A DNA stretch of 64,000 nt from DASSUW01 sp963811895 (GTDB taxonomy: Bacteria; Actinomycetota; Thermoleophilia; Solirubrobacterales; Solirubrobacteraceae). The DNA is taken from NCBI GenBank assembly GCA_963811895.1, contig CAWETE010000010.1, positions 186,001 through 250,000 on the forward strand. Reading direction: 5' to 3'. Position numbers and translations under genes: made by a program. How positions within the stretch are numbered: the first letter of the stretch is position 1; each line of letters opens with the position of its first letter. Positions 1 through 7,646 of this stretch are shown here, one piece after another. Below the pieces are notes generated by a model, which saw nothing but the letters and a program-made list of their open reading frames with translations, did no database searches and was not told the origin of the DNA.

Positions 1-1
1 T

Positions 2-76
2 GTCTACGGTGGCGTGGTCGAGAGCGGGAGCCGGCCCGGCGGCGGCTACGAGATCCGGGCGCGGCTGCCGCTATGA
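2..76 (+). CDS. Sensor histidine kinase, C-terminal end (partial)
   Basis: Only the last 24 codons are in the window. They read GGVVESGSRPGGGYEIRARLPL then TGA, the usual end of the HATPase domain in NarL-type kinases (G-x-G-F/Y-x-V/I-x-A-x-LP). The TGA overlaps the ATG of the next gene as ATGA, so kinase and response regulator are translationally coupled partners of one two-component system. The signal sensed cannot be inferred because the input domain is outside the window. Confidence 0.75.
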   Translation, partial: VYGGVVESGSRPGGGYEIRARLPL

Positions 77-753
77 GCATCCGCGTCGTGGTGGCCGACG
101 ATCAGGAGCTCGTGCGCGCGGGCCTGCGCACGATCCTCGCCGCCCAGGACGACCTCGAGGTCGTCGGCGAGGCCGGCGACGGGCGCGAGGCGGTGGAGGC
201 CGTGCGCCGGCTGCGCCCCGATCTCGTCGTGATGGACGTCCGGATGCCGGTCATGGACGGGCTGGAGGCGACTCGGCGGATCGTCGCCGAGCCGGACCCG
301 CCGCACGTGCTCGTCCTCACCACCTTCGACCTCGACGAGTACGTCTACGAGGCGCTGCGCGCGGGCGCCGGCGGCTTCCTGCTCAAGGGCGCGCCGACCG
401 ACCAGGTCGCGGAGGCGGTGCGGGTGGTGGCGAGCGGGGACGCTCTGATCGCCCCGTCCGTGACCCGCCGGCTGATCGACGAGTTCGCCCGCCGGCCTCG
501 CCCCGACGCGCCCCCCGCGCCCGAGCTCGAGGAGCTGACCGAGCGCGAGCGCGAGGTGCTCGACCTGCTCGCGCGCGGCTTCTCGAATCCCGAGATCGCC
601 GCCGAGCTGGTGGTCACCGCGGCCACGGTCAAGACCCACGTGGCGCACATCCTGTCCAAGCTCGGCGTCCGCGACCGCGTGCAGGCCGTGATCCTGCTCT
701 ACGAGGCCGGTCTCATCGTCAGAGGAACGTCCGGCCCTCGCCTCGGTAGGTAG
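73..753 (+). CDS. NarL/FixJ-family response regulator
   Basis: A 226-residue transcription factor. The N-terminal receiver domain has the acidic pair D9-D10, phospho-acceptor D55 in VVMDVRMP and the conserved lysine in FLLKG near residue 104. The C-terminal LuxR helix-turn-helix (about residues 155-220) reads LTEREREVLDLLARGFSNPEIA followed by VKTHVAHILSKLGVRDR. It is coupled to the kinase just upstream and should bind DNA as a dimer when phosphorylated. Its 3' end overlaps the convergent downstream gene by 35 bp. Targets are unknown. It closely resembles the second NarL regulator near 7.3 kb, so the two systems are probably paralogues. Confidence 0.95.
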   Translation: MSIRVVVADDQELVRAGLRTILAAQDDLEVVGEAGDGREAVEAVRRLRPDLVVMDVRMPVMDGLEATRRIVAEPDPPHVLVLTTFDLDEYVYEALRAGAGGFLLKGAPTDQVAEAVRVVASGDALIAPSVTRRLIDEFARRPRPDAPPAPELEELTEREREVLDLLARGFSNPEIAAELVVTAATVKTHVAHILSKLGVRDRVQAVILLYEAGLIVRGTSGPRLGR

Positions 754-1822
754 GCACGGTCTCGACGACGCGGTCGCCCTCGACGAGGTGCAGCACGTCG
801 AAGCGCTCGCACAGCTCGCCGGCCTTGGCGTGGCGGAACCACACGCGGTCGCCGATCGCCAGGTCGGCGCCGTGGACCGGTGTCTGGACCTCGCCCGCGC
901 CCTCCTGGCGGTCGAGCCGGAGGCCGGGCGGGAAGACGGGGCGGGGGAGGCGGTCGCGGCCGGGAGCGCCGGAGGCGGGGTAGCCGCCGCCGAGCACGGT
1001 GGCCACGCCGCGCCCGGGGCGACGCACGACCGGCAGGGCGAAGAAGGCGGCGGGGCGGGGCGTGAAGCTCGTGTAGGCGTCGAACAGGGCCGGCGCGAAC
1101 AGGCCGGATCCCGCCGCCACCTCGGTGATGACCGCCTCGGCGGCCGTGCCCTGCACGGAGCCGGTGCCGCCGCCGTTGACGAACCGCAGCGGGGGCAGGG
1201 CGGCCACCACGGCGGCGCGGCGGGTCGCCAGCTCGCGCGCCGAGGCGCGCTGCATGACGCGCAGCGCCATGCCGAGTGCGCGGTTGGCCGGCCGGTCGCC
1301 GACGCCGGCGATCTGAGCCTCGTACATCATCAGCCCGTCGAGCTCGAGCCCGCGCGCGGCGATCTCGCGCGCCAGCGCGGCCGCCTGCTCGGGCGTGCGC
1401 AGCGGCGAGCGCTTGGCCCCGATCCGGACCCGGCCGCCGAGCGGCCACCAGCCCGCGTCGACGTCCATGCACACGCGGCCGCCGTCGAGCAGCTCGAGGT
1501 GCTCGCGGCAGTCGACCATCAGCGTGATGCCGTCGCGCGGCTCGCGCAGCGCGACGCGGTCCACCGTCGGGTACGCGACCACCGTGTCCTCGCGCCCGAG
1601 CCAGAGCGCCTCGGGCAGCGTGAACGCCAGCAACCCGCGGAACCCGGCGTCCAGCGCGCGGTCGATCAGGGCGCGGCAGCGGACCGACTTGGTGGCCAGC
1701 CGGACGCCCTTGCCGCCCGCCCGCCGCAGCAGGTCGGCGGCGTTGGCGTCGAAGGCCTCGAGGTCGACGGCGGCGAACGGCGGCTCGAGGTCGGCGGTGG
1801 CGGTTTCCAGGTGCTTCTGCAA
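719..1822 (-). CDS. PLP-dependent amino acid deaminase/aldolase (alanine racemase N-terminal fold)
   Basis: A 367-residue protein of the alanine racemase-like/D-threonine aldolase group (fold type III PLP enzymes). The N-terminal part carries VRLATKSVRC, where the lysine is the expected Schiff-base residue, and the barrel holds DVDAGWWPLGGRVRIG and FVNGGGTGSVQGT (phosphate-binding glycines). The C-terminal part (HGADLAIGDRVWFRHAKAGEL) matches the beta domain of D-threonine aldolase, where a His/Cys pair normally binds a divalent metal. Likely substrates are D-amino acids or beta-hydroxy amino acids; which one is not decidable. The TTG start lies 8 nt after a TACCGT -10 box, pointing to a leaderless mRNA. 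Confidence 0.85.
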   Translation of the reverse strand: MQKHLETATADLEPPFAAVDLEAFDANAADLLRRAGGKGVRLATKSVRCRALIDRALDAGFRGLLAFTLPEALWLGREDTVVAYPTVDRVALREPRDGITLMVDCREHLELLDGGRVCMDVDAGWWPLGGRVRIGAKRSPLRTPEQAAALAREIAARGLELDGLMMYEAQIAGVGDRPANRALGMALRVMQRASARELATRRAAVVAALPPLRFVNGGGTGSVQGTAAEAVITEVAAGSGLFAPALFDAYTSFTPRPAAFFALPVVRRPGRGVATVLGGGYPASGAPGRDRLPRPVFPPGLRLDRQEGAGEVQTPVHGADLAIGDRVWFRHAKAGELCERFDVLHLVEGDRVVETVPTYRGEGRTFL

Positions 1823-1830
1823 GGGATCGC

Positions 1831-1836
1831 ACGGTA
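1831..1836 (-). promoter_or_regulatory. -10 box of the PLP deaminase/aldolase gene
   Basis: On the minus strand the hexamer reads TACCGT, 8 nt before the TTG start at 1822. This TAnnnT-plus-short-gap layout recurs before many genes in the window and implies transcription starting at or next to the start codon. No matching -35 element is obvious. Confidence 0.5.
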
Positions 1837-1869
1837 GCCGCCGTGCGGTTCGCTAAGGTGCCGCCCTTC

Positions 1870-2043
1870 GTTTGGGGAACATAAACGCCGAGTTCCCGCG
1901 CGGCCTTGCCGGCGGGGAACGGGGGAACCACGGGCCGGGGTCTCACCGGCCGGGGGCGAATCGCCGCATCTCAGCGGCGTAGCGCGACTTTCTTTCCGCG
2001 CGAGCCCGTCAGCTAACCCCGTAGGCGGAAGAGAGAAAGGGTC
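1870..2043 (+). ncRNA. c-di-AMP riboswitch (ydaO/yuaA class)
   Basis: The leader contains the conserved blocks of the ydaO-yuaA RNA in order: CGGGGGAACCACGGG (about 1920-1934), GGGGGCGAATCGCC, a pyrimidine block CTTTCTTTCC, the invariant GAGCCCGTCAGCTAACC and CCCGTAGGC, and a closing GAGAGAAAGGG at the 3' edge. This class binds cyclic di-AMP and usually switches cell-wall hydrolase and ion/osmolyte transport genes off. The 3' purine strand GGAAGAGAGAAAGG can pair with CTTTCTTTCC and also serves as the Shine-Dalgarno of the GTG at 2051, so control may be translational. A TAAGGT -10 box lies at 1854-1859. Confidence 0.93.
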
Positions 2044-2050
2044 GTCCGCC

Positions 2051-2806
2051 GTGCCTAGCTGTCGTTCGCTCGCCGTGGGGCTCATCGCCTTCGGTCTCCT
2101 GCTGCCCGCCACCGCCTATGCGGACTTCGGCGATCGTCCGCTGCGTCAGGGAAGCCGCGGCCACGACGTGCGCGTGCTCCAGGACTTCCTCACCCGCGTC
2201 GGGCTGACGACCACGGTCGACGGCCAGTTCGGTCCGTACACCGCTCGTCGCGTGCGCTCGTGGGAGCGCCGCTCCGAGACACGCGTGAACGGCCGCGTCT
2301 CGCGCGGCAACGCCCGCAAGCTGCGCTCGCAGGTCGAGCAGGGGGTCCGCGTCTACGAGTCGACTCCCGAGCCGACCGCGTCGGCGCCCGCGGGCGAGAA
2401 GGCCACCCTGGGTGCCGACGGCCTGGCCGTCGCGCCCGCCTCGGCGCCGCAGGAGGTCGTCGACGCGATCGCGGCCGCCAACCGGATCGTCGGCAAGCCG
2501 TACAAGTACGGCGGCGGCCACGGCAAGTGGGAGGACTCCGGCTACGACTGCTCGGGCGCGATGTCGTACGCCCTCCACGGCGCCGGCCTCGTCAACCGCG
2601 CGCGAACGTCAGGCGACTACATGCGCTGGGGCAAGGCCGGCAAGGGCGCGTGGATCACGGTCTACGCCCACAGCGGCCACGGGTTCCTCGTCATCGCCGG
2701 CCTGCGATTCGACACCGGCTGGAACAACGCCGGCAAGGGCCCGCGGTGGAGCGACGACATGCGGCCGACCGGCGACTACGCCGTCCGGCATCCGAGCGGT
2801 CTCTAG
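2051..2806 (+). CDS. Secreted peptidoglycan hydrolase: PG-binding domain + NlpC/P60-type C40 domain
   Basis: A 251-residue exported protein. Residues 1-24 form a signal peptide ending ATAYA. Residues about 28-95 are a peptidoglycan-binding domain 1 (LRQGSRGHDVRVLQDFL, VDGQFGPYTARRVRSWE). After a Pro/Ala linker the C-terminal half is NlpC/P60-like: VGKPYKYGGGHG, then GYDCSGAMSYAL with the nucleophile Cys, and AHSGHGFLVI with the catalytic His. It should cleave D-Glu-dipeptide bonds in peptidoglycan stems outside the cell. The c-di-AMP riboswitch just upstream fits a wall-turnover role. GTG is chosen because the riboswitch-borne Shine-Dalgarno precedes it. The TAG stop shares the tetramer CTAG with the convergent gene. 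Confidence 0.95.
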   Translation: MPSCRSLAVGLIAFGLLLPATAYADFGDRPLRQGSRGHDVRVLQDFLTRVGLTTTVDGQFGPYTARRVRSWERRSETRVNGRVSRGNARKLRSQVEQGVRVYESTPEPTASAPAGEKATLGADGLAVAPASAPQEVVDAIAAANRIVGKPYKYGGGHGKWEDSGYDCSGAMSYALHGAGLVNRARTSGDYMRWGKAGKGAWITVYAHSGHGFLVIAGLRFDTGWNNAGKGPRWSDDMRPTGDYAVRHPSGL

Positions 2807-3012
2807 TACACGTCGCGTTCCCTGACCACGGTGCGACCGGCATCCCGGCGCGCCGAGTTCAGGAACACGAGCGAGATCACCAGGCCGACGACGCCGACGA
2901 TCATCAGGATGAGGCCGATCGTGGCGATCTCGAGCCCCGAGATCGTCGCGTTCACGGCGAAGTAGAGGATCGCGCCGACGGCGATCAGAAAGAGTGAGGT
3001 GCCGATTCCCAT
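2803..3012 (-). CDS. Small two-helix membrane protein (DUF6458-like)
   Basis: A 69-residue protein. It begins MGIGTSLFLIAVGAILYFAV (first transmembrane helix), then ATIGLILMIVGVVGLVISLVF (second helix) and a short charged tail ending RERDVY. This matches the actinobacterial DUF6458 group, whose function is not known. Its stop codon overlaps that of the NlpC/P60 gene inside one CTAG (2803-2806), an exact convergent junction. The longer open frame upstream is antisense to the acyl-CoA dehydrogenase and is not believed. Confidence 0.85.
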   Translation of the reverse strand: MGIGTSLFLIAVGAILYFAVNATISGLEIATIGLILMIVGVVGLVISLVFLNSARRDAGRTVVRERDVY

Positions 3013-3054
3013 GGTCTCCGCATCCCCTTGCGCGTGCGTTGCCAAACTAGGGCC

Positions 3055-4212
3055 ATGGAGATATCGACCGCCGCGAACTACGCGCTCACCGACGACCAGC
3101 TCGAGTTCCGCGACACGATCCGGCAGATCGTGGCCGAGCGGGTCGCGCCGCGCGCGGCGGAGATCGACGCCAAGGCCGAGTACCCGTGGGACATCCGCAA
3201 GCTGTTCGCCGAGCAGGACCTGCTCGGACTGCCGTTCCCGGAGGAGTACGGCGGCACCGGCACCGGCACGCTGATGCTCAACGTGGCGATCGAGGAGGTC
3301 GCGCACGCGTGCGCCTCGAGCGCGCTGATCCTGATGATCCAGGAGCTCGGCACGCTGCCGATCCAGCTCTTCGGCACGGAGGAGCTCAAGCAGCGCTTCC
3401 TGCCGCGCTGCGCGAGCGGCGAGTGGTCGCCCGCCTTCGCGCTGTCCGAGCCCGAGGCAGGCTCCGATCCCGGCGGGATGATCACGAACGCGGTCCGCGA
3501 CGGCGACGAGTGGGTGATCACCGGGACCAAGAACTGGATCACCAACCTCGGGATCGCCGACTTCTACGTGGTGTTCGCCAAGACCGACCGGACGGCCGCC
3601 CGCTCGCGCGGCATCAGCGCCTTCGTGGTCGAGGCCGACCGGCCGGGCTTCAGCGTCGGCAAGCTCGAGCACAAGATGGGCATCAAGGGCTCGCCGACCG
3701 GCCAGCCGATCTTCGACGACGTCCGCATCCCGGCCGAGAACCTGATCGGCGAGGTCGACAAGGGCATGCGCGTGGCGCTCGGCACGCTCGACCACTCGCG
3801 CCTCGGCGTCGCCGCGCAGGCGGTCGGCATCGCCCAGGGGGCGACCGACCACGCCTCCGCCTACGCGAACGAGCGGCGCCAGTTCGGCCAGCCGATCGCG
3901 GAGTTCCAGGGCATCCAGTTCAAGCTCGCCGACATGGAGACGCGCACGGCCGCCGCGCGCGAGCTGCTCTACCGCGCGTGCGCGAAGATCGACCGCGGCG
4001 AGAAGGACGCCGGCAAGTACTCGGCGATGGCCAAGCTCTTCGCCTCCGACACGGCGATGGCGGTCACCGTCGAGGCGGTCCAGGTGCTGGGCGGATACGG
4101 CTACGTGAGCGAGTATCCCGTCGAGCGCTACATGCGCGACGCGAAGATCACGCAGATCTACGAGGGCACCAACGAGATCCAGCGGCTGGTCATCGCGCGT
4201 AGCCTTCGATAG
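3055..4212 (+). CDS. Acyl-CoA dehydrogenase
   Basis: A 385-residue flavoenzyme that oxidises acyl-CoA to trans-2-enoyl-CoA and passes electrons to ETF. Features in order: N-terminal helical domain (LTDDQLEFRDTIRQIVAE), the middle-domain motif FALSEPEAGSDPGGM that contacts FAD and substrate, TGTKNWITN, and the C-terminal signature QVLGGYGYVSEYPVERYMRDAKITQIYEGTNEIQR, whose EGTNE glutamate is the catalytic base in this family. Full length. The ATG at 3055 is preferred over a TTG 27 nt upstream because CAAACTAGGGCC just before it looks like a -10 region. Likely butyryl/short- to medium-chain type; the substrate is not proven. Confidence 0.95.
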   Translation: MEISTAANYALTDDQLEFRDTIRQIVAERVAPRAAEIDAKAEYPWDIRKLFAEQDLLGLPFPEEYGGTGTGTLMLNVAIEEVAHACASSALILMIQELGTLPIQLFGTEELKQRFLPRCASGEWSPAFALSEPEAGSDPGGMITNAVRDGDEWVITGTKNWITNLGIADFYVVFAKTDRTAARSRGISAFVVEADRPGFSVGKLEHKMGIKGSPTGQPIFDDVRIPAENLIGEVDKGMRVALGTLDHSRLGVAAQAVGIAQGATDHASAYANERRQFGQPIAEFQGIQFKLADMETRTAAARELLYRACAKIDRGEKDAGKYSAMAKLFASDTAMAVTVEAVQVLGGYGYVSEYPVERYMRDAKITQIYEGTNEIQRLVIARSLR

Positions 4213-4222
4213 GAAGACACCA

Positions 4223-4858
4223 ATGTTCTCGGACCTCCCCATCGGCCGCCGCATCGCGATGACGGCGCTCATCACCTTCTGCACCGCGATCCTCGTGGTG
4301 ACGGTGATCGGCGGGCTGTCGACGATCTACGCCGTCAAGCTGATGCAGATCATCGCCTGCGTCCTGGCCGCCATCGTGGTGCTGGCGGCGATCATGGTGG
4401 TGATCACGGGCCGGCTGGCGGACTACACCTCGCCCGAGGACGAGGAGGAGTTCGAGGAGCTGGTGCGCCGCTCGGAGCGGCTCGCGAAGGAGAACCTGGC
4501 CGCCGAGCCCGACGAGTTCGAGTTCCTCGAGCTCGACCCGCGCAACCCGCGCGACTTCGAGGAGCTTGTCCGCGAGGCGCTCGACGACCTGCCCGACCTG
4601 CTGCTCAAGGCGCTCGACCACGTCGCCGTCGTCATCTCCGACAAGGGCCGCCGCCACCGCGCCTACGGGCTCTACCAGGGCGACACCGCGGCCCGCGACA
4701 ACTACCCGGACCGGATCATCATCTTCCGCGACACGCTGCTGCGCGACTTCGGCCACGACCCGGACGAGCTGCGCGCGCAGGTCACGCGCACGGTCCGGCA
4801 CGAGCTGGCGCACCACCTCGGCGCCGACGAGCTCGGCGTGCGGGAGCTCGGCCTTTGA
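4223..4858 (+). CDS. Membrane-anchored zincin-like metallopeptidase
   Basis: A 211-residue protein with two N-terminal transmembrane helices (about residues 12-33 and 38-62), an acidic coiled linker rich in Glu (residues 70-105), and a C-terminal domain of the zincin-like PF06262 family. The zinc motif is VRHELAHHLG, giving HExxH with a third His/Asp ligand nearby, preceded by PDRIIIFRDTLLRDFG, typical of the family. The family is widespread in actinobacteria, usually as a soluble 120-residue protein; the membrane anchor is an addition. It follows the acyl-CoA dehydrogenase by 10 nt, and its TGA overlaps the next ATG (TGATG). The substrate is unknown. Confidence 0.85.
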   Translation: MFSDLPIGRRIAMTALITFCTAILVVTVIGGLSTIYAVKLMQIIACVLAAIVVLAAIMVVITGRLADYTSPEDEEEFEELVRRSERLAKENLAAEPDEFEFLELDPRNPRDFEELVREALDDLPDLLLKALDHVAVVISDKGRRHRAYGLYQGDTAARDNYPDRIIIFRDTLLRDFGHDPDELRAQVTRTVRHELAHHLGADELGVRELGL

Positions 4859-5877
4859 TGATCGTGATGACACCCGAGGCCACCGAGGCCAACATCGAGG
4901 CGGTCAAGAAGCGCCTCGAGACCACGGGCGTGCACGTGCTCGTCCTGCCCGGCGAGCTGACGACGGCCATCGGCGCGATCGGCGACCCGGAGGGCGTGCG
5001 CGAGCTCGGCCTGGAGGGCATGTCCGGCGTCGACCGCGTGGTGCCGATCTCGCGCCCGTACAAGCTCGCCTCGTCCGAGCTCGCCCACCACGAGCCGACC
5101 GTCTTCAGCGTCGACGGCCGCGAGGTCGGCGGGGAGCGGACGTTCTGCCTGATCGCCGGGCCGTGCACGGTCGAGTCGCGCGAGCAGACGCTCGAGGTGG
5201 CGCGCACCGTGGCGGCGGCCGGCGCCGCGATGCTGCGCGGCGGCGCCTACAAGCCGCGCACGTCGCCGTTCGCCTTCAAGGGCCTCGGGATCGAAGGGCT
5301 GAAGATCCTCGCCGAGGCGCACGCCGAGACCGGCCTGCCGGTGGTGACCGAGTTCCTCGACACCACCCACGCCGAGGCGATCGCCGAGTACGCGGACGTG
5401 ATCCAGATCGGCGCCCGCAACATGCAGAACTACGCGCTGCTGGAGGTGGCCGGCAAGCTCGGCAAGCCGGTGCTGCTCAAGCGCGGGCTGTCCTCCTCGC
5501 TCGACGAGCTGCTGATGGCGGCGGACTACATCCTCAAGGAGGGGATGGACAAGGTGATGCTGTGCGAGCGCGGCATCCGCACGTTCGAGACGGCGACGCG
5601 CTTCACGCTCGACCTCTCGGCCGTGCCGTGGCTGAAGCTGCACACCCACCTGCCGGTCATCGTCGATCCGAGCCACGCGTCGGGCGACCGGCGGCTGGTC
5701 GAGCCGCTGGCCCGCGCCGCCGCCGCGGTCGGCGCCGACGGCATCATCGTCGAGGTCCACCAGGACCCCGAGGAGGCGCTCTGCGACGGTCCGCAGGCGC
5801 TCTACGCGCGCGACTTCGCCGGGTTCGCGGAGCGCGTGTCCGCCCACGCCGCGCTGACCGGCCGCCGCCTGTCCTGA
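4858..5877 (+). CDS. aroF: 3-deoxy-7-phosphoheptulonate synthase (DAHP synthase, AroF type)
   Basis: A 339-residue enzyme that condenses phosphoenolpyruvate and erythrose-4-phosphate, the first step of the shikimate pathway. Residues 1-70 form the small N-terminal regulatory-like domain seen in Thermotoga-type enzymes (VMTPEATEANIEAVKKRLE, IGDPEGVRELGLEGMSGVDRVVPI). The barrel carries FCLIAGPCTVES, LRGGAYKPRTSPFAF, QIGARNMQNYALL, KPVLLKRGLSSSLDELLMAAD and VIVDPSHASGDR, with the usual metal-binding Cys, His, Glu and Asp. ATG at 4858 is used, coupled to the upstream stop; the TTG three bases earlier is an alternative. The 3' end overlaps the convergent exporter gene by 76 bp. Confidence 0.95.
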   Translation: MIVMTPEATEANIEAVKKRLETTGVHVLVLPGELTTAIGAIGDPEGVRELGLEGMSGVDRVVPISRPYKLASSELAHHEPTVFSVDGREVGGERTFCLIAGPCTVESREQTLEVARTVAAAGAAMLRGGAYKPRTSPFAFKGLGIEGLKILAEAHAETGLPVVTEFLDTTHAEAIAEYADVIQIGARNMQNYALLEVAGKLGKPVLLKRGLSSSLDELLMAADYILKEGMDKVMLCERGIRTFETATRFTLDLSAVPWLKLHTHLPVIVDPSHASGDRRLVEPLARAAAAVGADGIIVEVHQDPEEALCDGPQALYARDFAGFAERVSAHAALTGRRLS

Positions 5878-6755
5878 CGGCTGGTGAGGTTCGCGCCCAC
5901 GAGCGCGGCCACCGTGATCACCGCGCCGAGCAGCTCCATGCCGTCCGGGTGGTAGCCGCGCACGATCGCGATCGTGAAGGCGACGACGGGGACGAGGTTC
6001 ATGAACAGCGCGGCGTTGGGCGCCCCGAGCCGCTTGACGCCCTCGTTCCAGGCCAGCACCGCGGCCAGCGCGCCGATCACGACGATGTAGATCAGCTGCC
6101 ACCAGATCGCCGCGATGTCACCGGCCGTGGGCGCAGTGAGCCAGCCGGCCGCGGTCGCCGCGGCGGTGACCACGACGACGGTGATGGTGCCTCCGGTCGC
6201 GCTCAGCGCGGTGTAGCGCAGCGAGGTGTAGCCGGCGAACCGCCGCGCGCCGAACGTGTAGACGACGAAGAGCGCGGTGCCGATCAGCACCAGCACGTCG
6301 CCGCCGTTGACGCCGCCGTGCAGCAGCGCGGTGGGGTCGCCGTGGCCGATCACGAGCAGCACGCCGGCCAGCGCCATCAGCACGAAGGCCAGCGTCACCG
6401 GCCGGGGAGCGCGGCGCGCGAGAGCGGCGTCGGCCAGCAGCGTCATCAGCGGGCTGGTGGCCACGATCAGCGCCGCGTGCTCGGGCGTCGTGTGCTCGAG
6501 GCCGGCGAAGGCGAAGAGGTTGAAGCCGGCGATGCCCGCCGACCCGAAGGCCCACAGCTCGAGCCCGCGGCCCTCGAGCCGCAGCGCCCTCATCCCCTCG
6601 AACATCCACAGCAGCGCCAGGAAGCCCGCCGCCGCCAGCAGATACCGGATCGCGGTCAGGTGGAACGGGTCGACGTACACGATGGCCGAGGCGGCGATCG
6701 GGAACATCGCGCCCCAGCCGAAGGCCGGGACGAGGCTGGGGAGGAAACGACGCAC
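5802..6755 (-). CDS. EamA/DMT-family transporter
   Basis: A 317-residue inner-membrane protein with about ten hydrophobic helices in two EamA repeats, beginning FLPSLVPAFGWGAMFPIAASAI and containing SPLMTLLADAALARRAPRPVTLA between the repeats. Members of this superfamily export amino acids, nucleotides or drugs; no residue here fixes the substrate. The last 25 codons run antisense to aroF. The GTG start lies 7 nt after TACTAT, a good -10 box, so the transcript is probably leaderless. Confidence 0.9.
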   Translation of the reverse strand: MRRFLPSLVPAFGWGAMFPIAASAIVYVDPFHLTAIRYLLAAAGFLALLWMFEGMRALRLEGRGLELWAFGSAGIAGFNLFAFAGLEHTTPEHAALIVATSPLMTLLADAALARRAPRPVTLAFVLMALAGVLLVIGHGDPTALLHGGVNGGDVLVLIGTALFVVYTFGARRFAGYTSLRYTALSATGGTITVVVVTAAATAAGWLTAPTAGDIAAIWWQLIYIVVIGALAAVLAWNEGVKRLGAPNAALFMNLVPVVAFTIAIVRGYHPDGMELLGAVITVAALVGANLTSRQDRRRPVSAAWADTRSANPAKSRA

Positions 6756-6762
6756 CCGACCT

Positions 6763-6768
6763 ATAGTA
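6763..6768 (-). promoter_or_regulatory. -10 box of the DMT transporter gene
   Basis: On the minus strand the hexamer reads TACTAT followed by 7 nt and the GTG start at 6755. It follows the window-wide leaderless pattern. No clear -35 element is seen upstream. Confidence 0.55.
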
Positions 6769-6774
6769 CGACGG

Positions 6775-7005
6775 TCATCGAACTATCGTGAGAGGACGGC
6801 GACGATGGCAGCGGGAGACATGTCCGCGAGCGGCGTGCCATGCAGCCGCAGCTCGTGGAGCGTCGCCCGTGTCCCGTCGTCCGACGATAGCCTCGAGAGT
6901 CTCGACCGCCTCGTCCGGCGTCGCGACGTCGGCCAGCACCTCCATCCCGGCGTCGCGCAGGAGCTCGCCCAGCAGGCGCGGCACACCGATGAGGATCGCC
7001 TTCAC
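6775..7005 (-). pseudogene. Small gene downstream of the NarL regulator, reading frame broken
   Basis: The GTG start overlaps the stop of the response regulator (GTGA). The first part reads VKAILIGVPRLLGELLRDAG then MEVLADVATPDEAVETLEA, like the first beta-alpha units of a receiver or vWA-type fold. G/C at third codon positions follows this frame down to about 6890, then moves to another frame that reads SDDGTRATLHELRLHGTP and ADMSPAAIVAVLSR and stops at 6783. The simplest reading is one extra base near 6885-6895, and an original protein of about 74 residues. I do not recognise the family. It could be a third member of the two-component operon. Confidence 0.5.
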
Positions 7006-7646
7006 AGCAGCCCCGCCTCGTAGGCCAGCGCGACGATCTGCACGCGGTCGCGCAGGCCGAGCTTCTGCAGCACGTGCCGGACGTGGGTCTTGACCGTCGC
7101 CTGCGAGATCACGAGCGCCTCGGCGATCTCCGCGTTCGACAGGCCGCGGCCCACGAGCTTGAGCACCTCGGTCTCGCGCTCGGACAGGTCGGCCAGCGCT
7201 CCCTGCGGCCGCGCGGCTCCCGCCGGCGGGCGGGCGACGAAGTGGGTGACGAGGCGCTGCAGCACGCTCGGCGCGAAGAGCGACTCGCCGGCCGCCACGG
7301 TCCGCACCGCCTCGATCAGCCGCTCGCGCCCCGCGTCCTTGAGCAGGAACCCGCTGGCGCCCGCGCGCAGCGCCTCGTAGACGTACTCGTCGAGGTCGAA
7401 GGTGGTGAGCATGAGCACGCGGCTCGGGAGCCCGGCCTGGCCGATCCGGCGCGTCGCCTCGATGCCGTCCATGCCCGGCATGCGCACGTCCATCAGCACG
7501 ACGTCGGGCTGCGTCGTGCGCGCGAGCTCGAGCGCCTCGCGGCCGTCGGAGGCCTCGCCGACCACCTCGAAGTCCGCCAGCTCGAGGATCAGCCGGAAGC
7601 CGCTGCGGACCAGCTCCTGGTCGTCGGCGAGCAGGACGGTGGTCAC
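7002..7646 (-). CDS. NarL/FixJ-family response regulator
   Basis: A 214-residue regulator. The receiver has D8-D9, phospho-acceptor D53 in VVLMDVRMPG, and the lysine in SGFLLKDAG. The LuxR helix-turn-helix reads LSERETEVLKLVGRGLSNAEIAEAL and ATVKTHVRHVLQKLGLRDRVQ. The GTG start overlaps the TGA of the histidine kinase (GTGA), so the pair is one operon. Because of a frame break inside the kinase, the open frame runs uninterrupted from kinase into regulator, but the sequence begins at VTTVLLADDQELVRSGF like a normal free-standing regulator. Confidence 0.93.
   Translation of the reverse strand: MTTVLLADDQELVRSGFRLILELADFEVVGEASDGREALELARTTQPDVVLMDVRMPGMDGIEATRRIGQAGLPSRVLMLTTFDLDEYVYEALRAGASGFLLKDAGRERLIEAVRTVAAGESLFAPSVLQRLVTHFVARPPAGAARPQGALADLSERETEVLKLVGRGLSNAEIAEALVISQATVKTHVRHVLQKLGLRDRVQIVALAYEAGLL

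Noticed and set aside
4566..6791. A 741-codon plus-strand open frame
   Set aside because: Low-complexity Arg/Ala/Asp translation, out of frame with aroF and antisense to the exporter; typical of GC-rich DNA without stops.
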